Assembly: GCA_030407315.1 (NCBI GenBank) | Contig: JALQPE010002989.1 | Span: forward strand, 62,001-126,000 | Origin: Asparagopsis taxiformis | Taxonomy: Eukaryota > Rhodophyta > Florideophyceae > Bonnemaisoniales > Bonnemaisoniaceae | DNA length: 64,000 nt | Direction of reading: 5' to 3' | Shown here: positions 8,918-19,534 of the stretch, one piece after another | Layout of the letters: every line of letters starts with the position of its first letter | Numbering within the stretch: position 1 is the first letter of the stretch | Made by a program: the position numbers and the translations under genes | Notes under the pieces: model-generated | Database searches by the model: none | What the model was told of the DNA's origin: nothing | The model's input: only the letters and a program-made list of their open reading frames with translations

Positions 8918-11900
8918 ATGGACTCCGCTCGCCTCCCCACACTGTCCCCCGCGAATCAACGCTTCTGGAAACGGACCCTTCAGGCCCTCGCTGCAGACCT
9001 AGGCCTCGCCCAGCACCTAGATCCCAGCACCACAGCGCCTGCCGACCCGGAAGAATTCGCCAAATTCAAATTGGAACAAGAAAAACTGAGCCTCATAATC
9101 CTATCCAGCACACCGGAATCCATCGCAACACGCCTATCAGACGACACACTCGCCTCACCACCTCACCTGCTCGCATCACAGATCCTGAACCACCTTCGAG
9201 AATCAACCTCACTACCGCACGCACTTCTAGAAGAACGTGCAAGATCTATTACCCTCACCGCAGACATGGATCTCGACACGTACCTCAGCGAACACGACGC
9301 CATGCGCATAGAGATGCGCAACGCCAATTACCCCGGCATCGATTCCGAATCCACCACGATCAAGTTCTTACTCCTGGGCCTACGTAACAACCTCGACTAC
9401 CGCATAGCACACGATCTACTCACATTAGACCCCCCCACACACATCTCCGATGTCGTCATACGCCTGCGACGCATGGAAGCGAACATAAAAAACCGCACAC
9501 CAATTCCGCAGCGAACGCACACACAGGCACTACTCCCCCCGGCGTTCCCCACCCCTCGCTACCCCAGACGCAATCCGCCCACCAAATGGTGCACATACCA
9601 TCGCTCGCATACACACAACACACAAGAGTGCCGAACACGCCCCAGACACCCCAACACACTTCGTCGACCACTAAAGGCAATCGACCACAAGCCGTTCGCA
9701 CACAATGTCACGCACGTCGCCCCTGAACGCCTGTCTGTAGACCTGGAGTCTCTCACGGACCCCCACAATACTATCGATGTATCTGAACCGGGTAAGTCAT
9801 ACATACTAGACTCCGGAGCGCTCCCATCCCACGTCACATCGCCCACACCAAACATGACCCGATGCAGCCCCAACCGCTTCACCAAAACAGCCGCTAACCG
9901 CCTATACCCCATCACCCACACCGGACCCATACAGATACAAGCGAGGAACACGACGCTTCACTTACCTAATGCCGTATGCTCCCCTTCCATCGGCCACAAC
10001 CTACTTGCCGTTCACTCAATAGCAGCCAACCACGGCAACGTTACCTTCACCCCTGAAGCGGCTTACCTCCGCCCACATGGAAGCCGAACTCAAATAAAAC
10101 TTGCGGACTTCCATAACGGCCTCTACACCTTCCGCGAGGTCACTCAACCCACGTGTCACACGGCCAGAACGACCCGAAATACACCTCCCCCCTCCCCACA
10201 GCACTCAGCCACGAATTCCTCCATCAACTCACGTCAACCCATCCCGGACACCCCAGCTCAAAACACAAGGAGCAAGAAGAAAATACAATGGGATCGACCA
10301 TGGCGAACAAAACCACCTCTTCCCCGTCCCAAACCCTCACCACCCACAGTAGCCGCTCCCCCAAAAACGTACCAACCTCCCCCGCCACCACCTCCACAAC
10401 CAATCCTCAGCGGTATTGTGCCACCCCCAGCTCACCCCCCACCAACTAGAACACCACAAGTTACACCTCCTGCCGCACCAAGCGCACCAAAACAACAGCA
10501 CACACCACACAAGCCCCGCCAAACCCTACCCCCCCTTTTCACACGCAAAATAACATCCCCCAAACTACCCAAACACAGAGCGGCAACGCACCCACCCCAT
10601 CCCACACCACCCGCTCCCACCACACCGTCACCCACACCGACGACAACGTCTCACCGCGACTTACACCTACAACTGGCACACGCCAATCCCCAAACCATCC
10701 AAAAAATGTGCGAGCACCGCATGCTACCCGTACTCGCGAACAACGACGACACGGCCCAACCTAAATTCACCTGCAGTGCTTGCGCAATAGCAAAAATCCG
10801 CAAAGCCCCCCATAAACCGACCACGCACACACACCAACTTGGTCAACATATCTCTTCCGACGTCTGTGGACCACTCACACCTACATCCAGGCACGGCAAC
10901 CGTTACATCCTCACATTCGTCGACACAAAATCACGACACATGACCACATACACGATTCCAGACCGCTCTCACATCCCTCAGCTCACTATACAATACTTGG
11001 AGCACGTACATAACATTCATGGAACCTACCCAAGATTCCTTCGCACAGACAACGCCAAAGAGTACCTCGCTCAGGCCCTCACAAGTGCACTCCACGAACG
11101 CGGAATCACTCACATCAAAACCGTCCCTCACACGCCGGAACAAAACAGCCTCGCCGAACGAATCAACGGCACACTTCTCAACGCAGTTCGCGCAAACTTG
11201 GCTCACAGCCAGTTAGACGACACATTTTGGGACGACGCCTTGCACGATTCCACGTTCAAACGCAACATCACACTCCATTCCACCACAGGCCGCCTCCCGC
11301 ATACCGATTGGTACGGAACACCACCAGACATCCAACGCCTATTCGCCTTCGGTCAAATCGGTCACGCCCCGGTTCTTTCCCCCAAAACGAAACTACAACC
11401 GCGTGCGATCACAGTCAGATACCTTCACGGCATAGACACCAATACTATAAGGGCACAAGATCTGACCACCGGCAAGGATCTACACATGTCTGCACTCAAC
11501 TTCCACCCATACTACCCGGACCAAGACCCCTCCCACCGCCCATCCATGATATTCACAGCCATTACACCAACCAACCAAAGAGCAACCATACCTTCCGCAA
11601 TATCAGCCCACACGCCCGCCCCAAAATCACATCGCAGCGCTCAAAAATACCCAGACGCAATAGAATGGGCGGAAGCACACGACGCTGAATTACAGAAACT
11701 CGATAACATGCAAGCCATCAAATGGACACCCCGTCACCTGATTCCACCCAACGCCAAGCCCATTCCCCTCACAATGACGTACAGGTACAAGCGAGATAAC
11801 AATGACAAAATCATAGAACGGAAGGCTCGATGCGCCGTCCGTGGCGACATGATGCTCCCACACACCCACTTCGACCCGGCCACAACGGCTACATTCACGG

Positions 11901-13348
11901 CAGACAAAACCACAATCCGGCTGCTGCTCTGCCACGCATCTGCTCACCGCATACCCATAGAGCACTTCGACATCACGTCAGCGTACCTACACGAACCATT
12001 TTCACACAAAACCCCCGTATTCATAAAGCAGCACCCCCTCTTCGACGGCTCACTCAAACACCCAGAACCAGCAGGTACACTGGAAAGGAACCTCTATGGA
12101 ACAAGGCAAGGCGGCCGCATATTTTGCGACGGCGCCCGCGATTTCCTCACTACCCACAACTTCACACAGCTAAAGTCCGACCCCTGCTGCTTCACAAAAT
12201 TCACACCCACCGGATACATTTTCGTAGCAATGACAATTGACGATTTCCTGGCTTGCGCGACGCACCAACCTCTACTGGACGAACTACACCAGACGCTTTG
12301 CACAAAATACAGCGTGAAACGGCTTGGCTTTCCGTCCCGCTACCTCAACTGGCATATTACACAAACCCCGCAAGGAGTTCACATAGCCCAACCGCATATC
12401 ATACGCTCCGTCGTCTCCAAAACGAATATGACCGACGCCAAACCAATAGAAAGGCTGTACTCCGATGGAATTGACTTATCCCCGCCAGGCCCGGACGAAC
12501 CCCAAGACGACACAATATGCACCACTTACCGTGAAGTCATCGGCGAGCTACGATACCTGACGGACTGCACACGCCCCGAGCTCCAATTCTTCATCAACGC
12601 CCTCGCTCGCGCATCGCACAAACCGACACAGCGACACTGGAAGCATCTAAAGAGACTTATCCGCTTCCTCAAACATACCCCCTCCTTCGGCATCTCCTTC
12701 CCCTCCACACCCCACGACGATCCACTCATATCCTATGCCGACGCAGATTTTGCTAACGACAAGACCACAAGAAAATCTATCTCAGGCTCATTACACCTAC
12801 TCCACGGTTCCCCCATCCACTGGGCCTCCCAACGACAATCTCTCGTTGCACTCAGCACATGCGACGCAGAATTCATATCTATATCCGATACAATCAGACA
12901 AACGAACTGGATCGCTGGACTACTCAAAGAACTCCGCATCATCCCGCAGCAGCACGCCATCACCACATATACCGACTCACAATCGGCACTGCAAATCGCG
13001 ACACAAACGGCACCAACTAAACGACGCAAATTCATAGACATACGGTACCACCACATTATCGACAACATCAACAACCAACAAATCAGGCTACTCTACAAAC
13101 CAACGGACGAAATGTTAGCAGACATATTTACAAAGCCACTCTCGAACCCCGCATTCCAGCGCATATCAACATCTATACAACTCCTAAACCCTCCCGTCAA
13201 CGACCAAACTAGCTCACCGCCCCTTGGCGACAGGGGGCGTGTCAGGATGCTAACAAACAAGAAGTCGCCAAGAGGCAGTGACCAAATCAGTCAGGATGCT
13301 AACAAAAGACAGCTGTCCGACGCACCGCCGGGACGCCGGCGAGAGTGA
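8918..13348 (+). CDS. Copia Gag-Pol polyprotein, intact
   Basis: A single frame of 1476 codons. Gag comes first (about 1-230) with an unusual knuckle CTYHRSHTHNTQEC (C-x2-H-x4-H-x4-C, His replacing the second Cys). The protease has DSGA at 298-301. A long Pro-rich linker (about 450-615) precedes the integrase, which has an N-terminal H/H/C-x2-C zinc region, then D648, D711 and E747 (35 residues between the last two). The reverse transcriptase has D1018 in FDITSAYLH and D1108-D1109 in TIDDFL, replacing the usual YVDD. RNase H follows with D1275, E1318 and D1353. The TGA lies inside the 3' LTR, so about 36 C-terminal residues are LTR-encoded. No frameshift separates Gag from Pol, so relative dosage must be set another way. 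The sense strand is C/A-rich and G-poor. Confidence 0.95.
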   Translation: MDSARLPTLSPANQRFWKRTLQALAADLGLAQHLDPSTTAPADPEEFAKFKLEQEKLSLIILSSTPESIATRLSDDTLASPPHLLASQILNHLRESTSLPHALLEERARSITLTADMDLDTYLSEHDAMRIEMRNANYPGIDSESTTIKFLLLGLRNNLDYRIAHDLLTLDPPTHISDVVIRLRRMEANIKNRTPIPQRTHTQALLPPAFPTPRYPRRNPPTKWCTYHRSHTHNTQECRTRPRHPNTLRRPLKAIDHKPFAHNVTHVAPERLSVDLESLTDPHNTIDVSEPGKSYILDSGALPSHVTSPTPNMTRCSPNRFTKTAANRLYPITHTGPIQIQARNTTLHLPNAVCSPSIGHNLLAVHSIAANHGNVTFTPEAAYLRPHGSRTQIKLADFHNGLYTFREVTQPTCHTARTTRNTPPPSPQHSATNSSINSRQPIPDTPAQNTRSKKKIQWDRPWRTKPPLPRPKPSPPTVAAPPKTYQPPPPPPPQPILSGIVPPPAHPPPTRTPQVTPPAAPSAPKQQHTPHKPRQTLPPLFTRKITSPKLPKHRAATHPPHPTPPAPTTPSPTPTTTSHRDLHLQLAHANPQTIQKMCEHRMLPVLANNDDTAQPKFTCSACAIAKIRKAPHKPTTHTHQLGQHISSDVCGPLTPTSRHGNRYILTFVDTKSRHMTTYTIPDRSHIPQLTIQYLEHVHNIHGTYPRFLRTDNAKEYLAQALTSALHERGITHIKTVPHTPEQNSLAERINGTLLNAVRANLAHSQLDDTFWDDALHDSTFKRNITLHSTTGRLPHTDWYGTPPDIQRLFAFGQIGHAPVLSPKTKLQPRAITVRYLHGIDTNTIRAQDLTTGKDLHMSALNFHPYYPDQDPSHRPSMIFTAITPTNQRATIPSAISAHTPAPKSHRSAQKYPDAIEWAEAHDAELQKLDNMQAIKWTPRHLIPPNAKPIPLTMTYRYKRDNNDKIIERKARCAVRGDMMLPHTHFDPATTATFTADKTTIRLLLCHASAHRIPIEHFDITSAYLHEPFSHKTPVFIKQHPLFDGSLKHPEPAGTLERNLYGTRQGGRIFCDGARDFLTTHNFTQLKSDPCCFTKFTPTGYIFVAMTIDDFLACATHQPLLDELHQTLCTKYSVKRLGFPSRYLNWHITQTPQGVHIAQPHIIRSVVSKTNMTDAKPIERLYSDGIDLSPPGPDEPQDDTICTTYREVIGELRYLTDCTRPELQFFINALARASHKPTQRHWKHLKRLIRFLKHTPSFGISFPSTPHDDPLISYADADFANDKTTRKSISGSLHLLHGSPIHWASQRQSLVALSTCDAEFISISDTIRQTNWIAGLLKELRIIPQQHAITTYTDSQSALQIATQTAPTKRRKFIDIRYHHIIDNINNQQIRLLYKPTDEMLADIFTKPLSNPAFQRISTSIQLLNPPVNDQTSSPPLGDRGRVRMLTNKKSPRGSDQISQDANKRQLSDAPPGRRRE
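13231..13239 (+). other. Polypurine-type tract
   Basis: CAGGGGGCG directly before the 3' LTR, in the position of the plus-strand primer for reverse transcription. Confidence 0.6.
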
Positions 13349-13421
13349 AACAAACAAAACCTATAAAAGCAGATCACAGACTTACGCAATAAAGAGGTAA
13401 GGATTCATTCTCCTTCTAACA
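13240..13421 (+). repeat. 3' LTR, 182 bp with internal direct repeat
   Basis: It starts TGTCAGGATGC at 13240. GTCAGGATGCTAACAAA occurs at 13241-13257 and again at 13290-13306; from the second copy onward it matches the 5' LTR base for base by eye. Confidence 0.88.
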
Positions 13422-13426
13422 AGATC

Positions 13427-14129
13427 AATATCCCCAGTCGTACTCTACACTTCCGCAGATACACAAGCTAACATCAATGGGCACAGCAGCAATGCACCAA
13501 AGGCATGGGGGTGCATCAGGGAGGTAATTTGCTAATTATACAGACCCCTGATTGGCAATGGTGACATGTAAAAGGCGACCGCATGGGATGGATGTCGTGT
13601 TGGATGATGAGCAACGTTTTAGCGACAGTTTTTCGGTAGTATCAGAGACAACGCACAGATTGGATGATAAAATGATTGGAGAATCACATTGGTTAAGTGC
13701 GATGTTGCAGACGGCTTACGGATGGCTGAGAAGGATAGCCGCCGCCGCCTTCGATATGATGCTGGGACAAGAGTGGAGTGCGGATCAAGTTTGATTAAGA
13801 CTTGCGGGAAGCAAGTGCGCAGGTGTACTTCAACATGTCGCACAACAGCAAGCACGAAAAGCCACTGGGGCGGTAAAGATGAGTTGTTGCTGTTGTGTCC
13901 TGCGAGACGAAGAGACCACTGCTATAGGTATTGAAGATGGACCGAAGGATCGGGGTTACCCCGACTTTCGATGGTACGAGTTATAGAATCCATCACCTTT
14001 GCATGTAAGAAGAACCGGACCTTTCTACACGTCTCTGGCCGGCGCAGTGGACCTGCTCGCTGGCCTAACAGAGCTGGGTAGATTTCATGTTCATGAATGT
14101 ATTACAATTTTAATAACATTCTCCATACA
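13427..14129. other. Non-coding; nothing recognised
   Basis: Short open frames on both strands near 13550-13930 overlap each other and show no motif. No RNA gene or repeat was identified. Confidence 0.4.
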
Positions 14130-14612
14130 TTCCGTTAGTCGACCCGGAACTTCGGGAACCGAAACAGAATAGATGTGACTATCAGAACGCATGTTTAATG
14201 CTGGTTTTACCAGAATCAATAGGCTAATATAGTGGCTTGCGGCTCTTCGAGCAGCGCTTTGACCATCGCATATGATGGATGCCCCCGGGTAGCCGGACTA
14301 TGTGCACAGATGCTAGGGAGGGTGTAAAATTAGTTATGGGTGCACTATGCGGACAGAGCTGTGCTGATCGGGAGGGCCTGAATGAAAATCGCGACCGGAG
14401 GATGCTTGAGATAGTGATGAAGTGGTTTGTGAACCTCCGGCAAATCGCGGTGGCCGAGGTAAACTTGCACAGGCATAGATCAGTATGTCTTCACGTATGA
14501 TCGGTTCAGGTGGTATATACAATACCGGAACACTATAGTACGCGCCAAGATTTCGTTTCGCAGCAGACTTCCTCAAGTTAACTACTTTCTACTTGCCTTG
14601 AAATCTGTCGGA
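14130..14612 (+). repeat. Dispersed repeat, copy A (pair at 51226-51668)
   Basis: Shared landmarks in the same order and orientation include TAGTCGACSCRGAACTTYGG, GAACGCATGTTTAATGC, TTTGACCATCGCATATGATG versus GTTGACCATCGCATGTGATG, and a terminal block with GGAACACTA and CGCCAATATTTCGT. Divergence is moderate with indels. Short minus-strand frames in both copies contain SVPV-x-Y followed by IPPEP, so a decayed coding unit is possible. Confidence 0.65.
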
Positions 14613-15254
14613 TTACCATACGTAGTACAGCACTTAATCTGTCACCACTGTATGTATACACACCGGCGCCGACTCTCGCTCGGACGTTACGATCATCTGA
14701 CACTCCCGGCATCAGTGTGTCTTTATTCTATCTGTGTAGTGTATGCAGTTCGAGTGTATCAAGTTATTCGTCAAACGAGTGCATACTAACCCTCTAATAA
14801 ATGGCGGATATTATTTCCACCCGTCGAGAAGACGTGAAGTTCTCTTGTCTGGAATTCAGATGCAACAATTGCAATAATAACATGCAGCGAAATTTCCATT
14901 ACACGTTCCCAACCGTAGATTGCCGCAACGATCTATTCGTCATCGTTGGTCGAGATTAATGGAAATGAGGGCCAGATTTGCTCTGCTCTTAGTTGTAGAG
15001 AGTGGATGGCAGCGTGCTATTGTCAGGCTGTCGCAAGTTTTCTCTCGAGTTGGCTTCGCGCAGTCAAATCCGGCTCAATATTTGTCGCTTACAATATTCG
15101 GGATCAACAGGAAAACGCACCCGTCGCCCCTTAATTTCCAGTTATCCTCCCTGTACTATCTACCTTTCTATTACTGCACCAATCTCTATGTAGCTACACA
15201 ATCTCCGATACTTCCCTTTTTGCCCTACCTTCACGTATGACCTAAACATTAAAT
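14613..15254. other. Intergenic; no gene recognised
   Basis: Overlapping short frames (14598-15240) without motifs. It is the 3' flank of the glutamate receptor-like gene. Confidence 0.4.
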
Positions 15255-17096
15255 TTATTTCCAAGTAACTGGTCGACTCGGTTTTCGTACTTCGGAATAC
15301 GAACCCAAGTCACTGGAAGAGTCTGAATTACTGCAAGGATTTTCAACGCCATAATCCATGTATTCTACATCAGTGTTTCGGATTCCGTGAGGATCACAAA
15401 TCATGATGATAAACAACAAAGCGCAAGCACCGAACGCCATGATGAAAAATATTTTCAACCTATCAACTCCAAGCGATATACTTCGATTAAATTGGCAGCT
15501 TTTGACCGACTGCAAATACTGATCCAACGAGCCCGGCTTATCTTCTGCTCGTAACTCCAGTGTAGTTTTTGAAAATATAGCAGTCAAGTTTGAGCCCAAA
15601 GGTAGCAGAAACGAAACCCCACCGGAAAAGAATGGCTCACCAGTAGTCTTCACCCTTCCACAGTACCTATCGTGTGCGGCATATTCAGTTGTCGAACCAG
15701 AGGCCATGAAATACTTGCATGTTTTGTTCGCCACCATTTCATGTCCTGTATCGTAGCCATTCACGAGCACTGCCTTTGGTGCGTTTTTTTCCTGATGGCA
15801 GGCTCTGTTTGAGAAGGGATTAGTGTTAGTGCGGAGTTCAATTTTGGCCCGCAATATTTATGGTTCGGTAACTTACGATGTTGCAATGGCACTGTTCCAA
15901 AGATTCTCTGCCGCTCCGCCTTTGGGTACGCAGATATCAGATGCTGGAACTCGACATGTTTGGAGATCTCGCAGTGAACGAAAATCAGTGACAAGTTCTT
16001 CTTGCACGAGTGATGCCCTTTGAAGTACATTCATTCATTCATCATTTTTGTCAGTTTACAGTCAGTCTCCCCCGGTTGCTTGGTAATCAAATCAACGCTA
16101 TGGATCACATACGTCATTACAGCTTCATACGAGAGCACCAGAAACAGTCCACAGAGCAGCAAAATATAATTGAGAAGCCACTGTCGCGTTGATTTCGAAT
16201 CGCCAGTGATTTCCGAAGACGGCTGTCCCAGAGCTCCTTTCACTGCAAAGTGTGTGCATGAAAACAATGAATATGTCAGCATGTAATCAAGATAACCATG
16301 TGCTGCAATATTTAGAGAAGAGACATTGGGTCCAACTTACAAACACTTTGTGCAGAGCGACGAATGCGGTATGGAATGGGACTCTTCAACATAAAATGTT
16401 TCTTCCTCTTGTACCAAGATTCGCCTGATGACAGCGGCTCAAAATTTCTAGTGACGGGAGCAAAGCGGCCATCCAGGAGCTTCAAGCCGATGAAACAGAG
16501 TAACAAAACGGCGATTAGGGCCCAAGAACCAGTGGAGAAGGCAGTGATAAAGAAAACGCCACTGACGTTTGACTTCAAATTGTCGACATGAGTAAGCACT
16601 CTGTAGTCATTATTCAAAAATGATGTAACATAATCAACTTGCCCAAATCGATCTTTGTTGATTGCCCAACCACCAGTGCCTATGTCACATTGGCAGTTTG
16701 GATCATTTTTTCGTATTGTACCATTCTCTGTACATAATTTCATCTCTTGTACAAAACCTGTGAAGCCTTGCCTTTCGGGGACTGTGGCGTTGAAGAGTTT
16801 CAATGATTCACATTCAAACCCGAGAGCGGATTGCATGAGTTTCAAATAATCAATAGCAATTCCTCCAAATGAGAATGGCTTCGTTGATGTGGTCAGATTA
16901 AAATGAAGTGAGCAGAATGGGAAGTGCGAAGATGCATAGATGTTCATACTTCACCGATAGAGTGAGGAGTCTCGAAAATCATTGGACTCTCCACCAGAGC
17001 GCAACATCGAAGCTTTAGTCGTTCTAGTTCGCGCCGGGAGTACACCGGAATGAAAAGAAGAGAAAGCGCCACTAAGAAACGCATTGTGGTATTCAT
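15255..17096 (-). CDS. Ionotropic glutamate receptor-like membrane protein, five exons
   Basis: My model joins exons 17096-16950, 16878-16341, 16242-16060, 16017-15877 and 15802-15255 (minus strand). All junctions are GT-AG, phases match, and the result is 518 residues. It has a signal peptide (MNTTMRFLVALSLLFIPVYS), a first ligand-binding lobe (PFSFGGIAIDYLKLM; GWAINKDRFGQVDYVTSFL), and membrane segment M1 (about VSGVFFITAFSTGSWALIAV). A short polar loop is followed by M3 (WLLNYILLLCGLFLVLSYEAVM, with SYEAVMTYV at the site of SYTANLAAF), a second lobe (GEPFFSGGVSFLLPLGS) and M4 (LKIFFIMAFGACALLFIIMI). The large amino-terminal domain of animal receptors is absent, and the pore loop M2 is weak. 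It probably is a ligand-gated channel of the plasma membrane; ligand and ion are unknown. Intron 3 (42 nt) is the least certain. Confidence 0.75.
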
Positions 17097-17966
17097 GCTT
17101 GATTCGAAAGTGATGATAGGGACGGAAATGAAGCAGGACTCATTGGCGAACTGTGTTTATTAACGAAGTGTATGCACTTGTAATCAATCCCTGCACGTGT
17201 ATCATTGTTACCTCCGCTGTTCACCGCATTCCAACTTTCGAATTGGAGTAGTAGTCTCCTCATACACTACATTAGAGGGTTTTGGTAACCCACCAGTGGG
17301 AAGTTTGTGGGAAAAAGGGGGGCGCAAGCCTGAAAATAGACTCGCTGAACCATGCTGAGGTTATGGGGAGATAGAGTAGTTGTGTAAGCAGTTTCAACGC
17401 GATTTGAAAAGTGAAGTAAACCAGCACAAAAATGTGAAAGTAAAGATGAAGGATATTTGCCAGTCACGGAACACGGTTTGCGTGACGACTATTCGCACCA
17501 GACAGGTGTCCGTAAAGCATGCTCAACACTGCATGCGTGCATCTACACATAAATTGGTGGTGGACAAGATGATCTATTGCTGTTGTCTACTACAGACAAC
17601 TGTCTTTGGTTGATCGGCGTCACACTTGATGCCATCGCGTTACATTCAAAAGATGTTTCACTAAAACCTGTCGACGGTGAAAACATTCTGTAAGCACATT
17701 TCTGTTCCCTGGTTACTAATTTTAGATACTGTGGAGTCTGCTGAATCGCTTAGCCACAAAATTCCCATAAACTTCCCATATGGGAATTTTCCAAAACCCT
17801 CTATTGTTGAGATGCCATTGGTGTTCATGGTCACGGTATGATTATGTTGTTAATGGTTGTGTATGGTGTGGAAATGACTTTTACAAGAAAAATTCCACAG
17901 GTAATTTCTACCAGAATTTTAATTTAGGGTTAGATGGACATCTGGAAGTTTCCAGCCGTCCAACCG
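17097..17966. other. Intergenic between receptor-like gene and Tc1 element
   Basis: It holds the upstream region of the minus-strand receptor-like gene, without an obvious TATA box. A 14-bp palindrome TTCCCATATGGGAA lies near 17775. Nothing else was recognised. Confidence 0.4.
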
Positions 17967-17968
17967 TA

Positions 17969-18186
17969 CAGTGTGCGAAATTTAAGTGTCGCACCACCCC
18001 ATATTAGATCGTTCTCACCCTCAAGCCCGATTCATTTCATACGGTACACACAGTTCCACTCCTTTTCACCGTACAATTCCATTCCAGCGATTTGTTCCGT
18101 TCGCAAACGTTCCAGCTCGACTGTACGTGTCCATAACGGTGCGAAATATTAATGTCGGCGCGAAATTTTATACAATCACATACAGC
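17969..18186 (+). repeat. Left terminal inverted repeat of the Tc1-type element
   Basis: 218 bp, inverted match to 19323-19534. It contains two GCGAAAT-type motifs near the inner end and one at the terminus, possible transposase-binding sites. Confidence 0.9.
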
Positions 18187-18302
18187 AGTGCATCCAAAAG
18201 AAGCCGTTGCCACAAAAACTAGCTTCCCATACTTCGCATACATAACAGATTATAGCTTAGCTTGTCAGTGTGAGTGGGTGAACAAGTCTATTTGGCCGAA
18301 AC

Positions 18303-19295
18303 ATGCCGCGCGGACGTCAGCTCAGTGATGCTGAGAAAGCAGCCATCTTGGCACACTACCATCATGGTATGAGCCATGTTGACATTTCCAAAGAAGTTAG
18401 GTGTCGCAGCACTGTCCAAAAGTTTCTGGCACGCCCAAAAGTGACACAACAGAAGAGATGGGTGGCTAGGAATAAAAAGCTGACAGAAGCAGCTAAGCGA
18501 CCACTTATAAGGGAGGCGTGTAAGGGGAAAATGAGCGCAACAGAGCTGAAAAAACAATTCAAGCTTAGTGTTAGTGTGAGGCGTGTACAGCAGATACTGA
18601 GTTCTGTTTCATATTTGAGATATGAAAGCATGAAGAAGGGCTGTTTTATGCTTAAAAGGCATCGAGAAATGAGACTCACTTGGGCTAGGAATCATTTGGA
18701 AACAGGAACGGATTGGAGGTGTCACATCTTTACAGATGAAAAGAAGTTCAATCTGGATGGTCCTGACGGAATCGCATGCTACTGGCACGATTTACGGAAG
18801 GAAAGGGAGATCTTTTCGAAACGACAGAAAGGTGGTAAATCATTGATGATTTGGGGGGCTGTTGCTTACAATGATTTATCGAATCTAGACATACTAGATG
18901 GATCTGTAGACTCTGCACGCTATTGCCAGACGCTTCGTGAAAAACTTCTTCCCTTTGCTCAAAAGCATTACCAAAATAATTGGTTGTTAGTGCAGGATGG
19001 TGCAAGTGTGCACAGGTCTAATGAGACGAAAAAGTGGCTGGCAGACAATGGAGTGTGTGCAATTGAGTGGCCTGCAAAAAGCCCTGACCTCAACATTATT
19101 GAGAACGTTTGGGGAATGCTTGCAAGAAAAGTTTATGCCAATTGCAGACAGTTTAGCGGACTTACGGAACTTGCCGACGCAGTGCTTGACGAATGGAATG
19201 AAATTGATATTCAGACTGTCCACAGGCTGTACGAATCGATTCCCAAACGCCTGCTTAGTGTGGTAGACAGCAAAGGAGGTCCGACGAAGTACTGA
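18303..19295 (+). CDS. Tc1/mariner superfamily transposase (DD34E)
   Basis: 330 residues, the usual Tc1 size. Residues 1-110 hold paired helix-turn-helix DNA-binding regions (MPRGRQLSDAEKAAILAHYH; ATELKKQFKLSVSVRRVQQIL). The catalytic triad is D145 (FTDEKKFNLDG), D232 (VQDGASVHRS) and E267 (SPDLNIIENVWG), with 34 residues between the second D and E, the Tc1 spacing. The enzyme cuts at the inverted repeats and inserts at TA. No stop or frameshift interrupts it. The gene starts 116 bp inside the left inverted repeat. Confidence 0.95.
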   Translation: MPRGRQLSDAEKAAILAHYHHGMSHVDISKEVRCRSTVQKFLARPKVTQQKRWVARNKKLTEAAKRPLIREACKGKMSATELKKQFKLSVSVRRVQQILSSVSYLRYESMKKGCFMLKRHREMRLTWARNHLETGTDWRCHIFTDEKKFNLDGPDGIACYWHDLRKEREIFSKRQKGGKSLMIWGAVAYNDLSNLDILDGSVDSARYCQTLREKLLPFAQKHYQNNWLLVQDGASVHRSNETKKWLADNGVCAIEWPAKSPDLNIIENVWGMLARKVYANCRQFSGLTELADAVLDEWNEIDIQTVHRLYESIPKRLLSVVDSKGGPTKY

Positions 19296-19322
19296 CTTCA
19301 ATAAACCAGTTCATTGAATCTA

Positions 19323-19534
19323 GCTGTATGTATAAAATTTCGCGCCGACATTAATATTTCGCACCGTTATGGACACGTACAGTCGAGCTGGAACGTTTGC
19401 GAACGGAACAAATCGCTGGAATGGAATTGTACGGTGAAAAGGAGTGGAACTGTGTGTACCGTGTGAAATGAATCGGGCTTGAGGGTGAGAACTTTCTAAT
19501 ATGGGGTGGTGCGACACTTAAATTTCGCACACTG
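19323..19534 (-). repeat. Right terminal inverted repeat of the Tc1-type element
   Basis: 212 bp, the inverted partner of 17969-18186, ending at the TA duplication. Confidence 0.9.

Larger units (their letters stand above)
8695..13426 (+). mobile_element. Complete Copia LTR retrotransposon with AGATC target duplication
   Basis: The element spans 8700-13421 and is flanked by AGATC at 8695-8699 and 13422-13426, a 5-bp target duplication as expected for Copia. It has 5' and 3' LTRs, a primer-binding site directly after the 5' LTR, one uninterrupted gag-pol frame, and a purine-rich tract before the 3' LTR. The shared 131-bp LTR core looks identical between ends, and the coding frame is intact, so insertion was recent and the copy may be able to move. 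Gene order (integrase before reverse transcriptase) defines it as Copia/Ty1. Confidence 0.95.

Noticed and set aside
10337..10635. Minus-strand open frames rich in Gly, Trp and Cys inside the Copia gene
   Set aside because: Shadows of the Pro-rich linker of the gag-pol frame; composition mirrors CCN codons.
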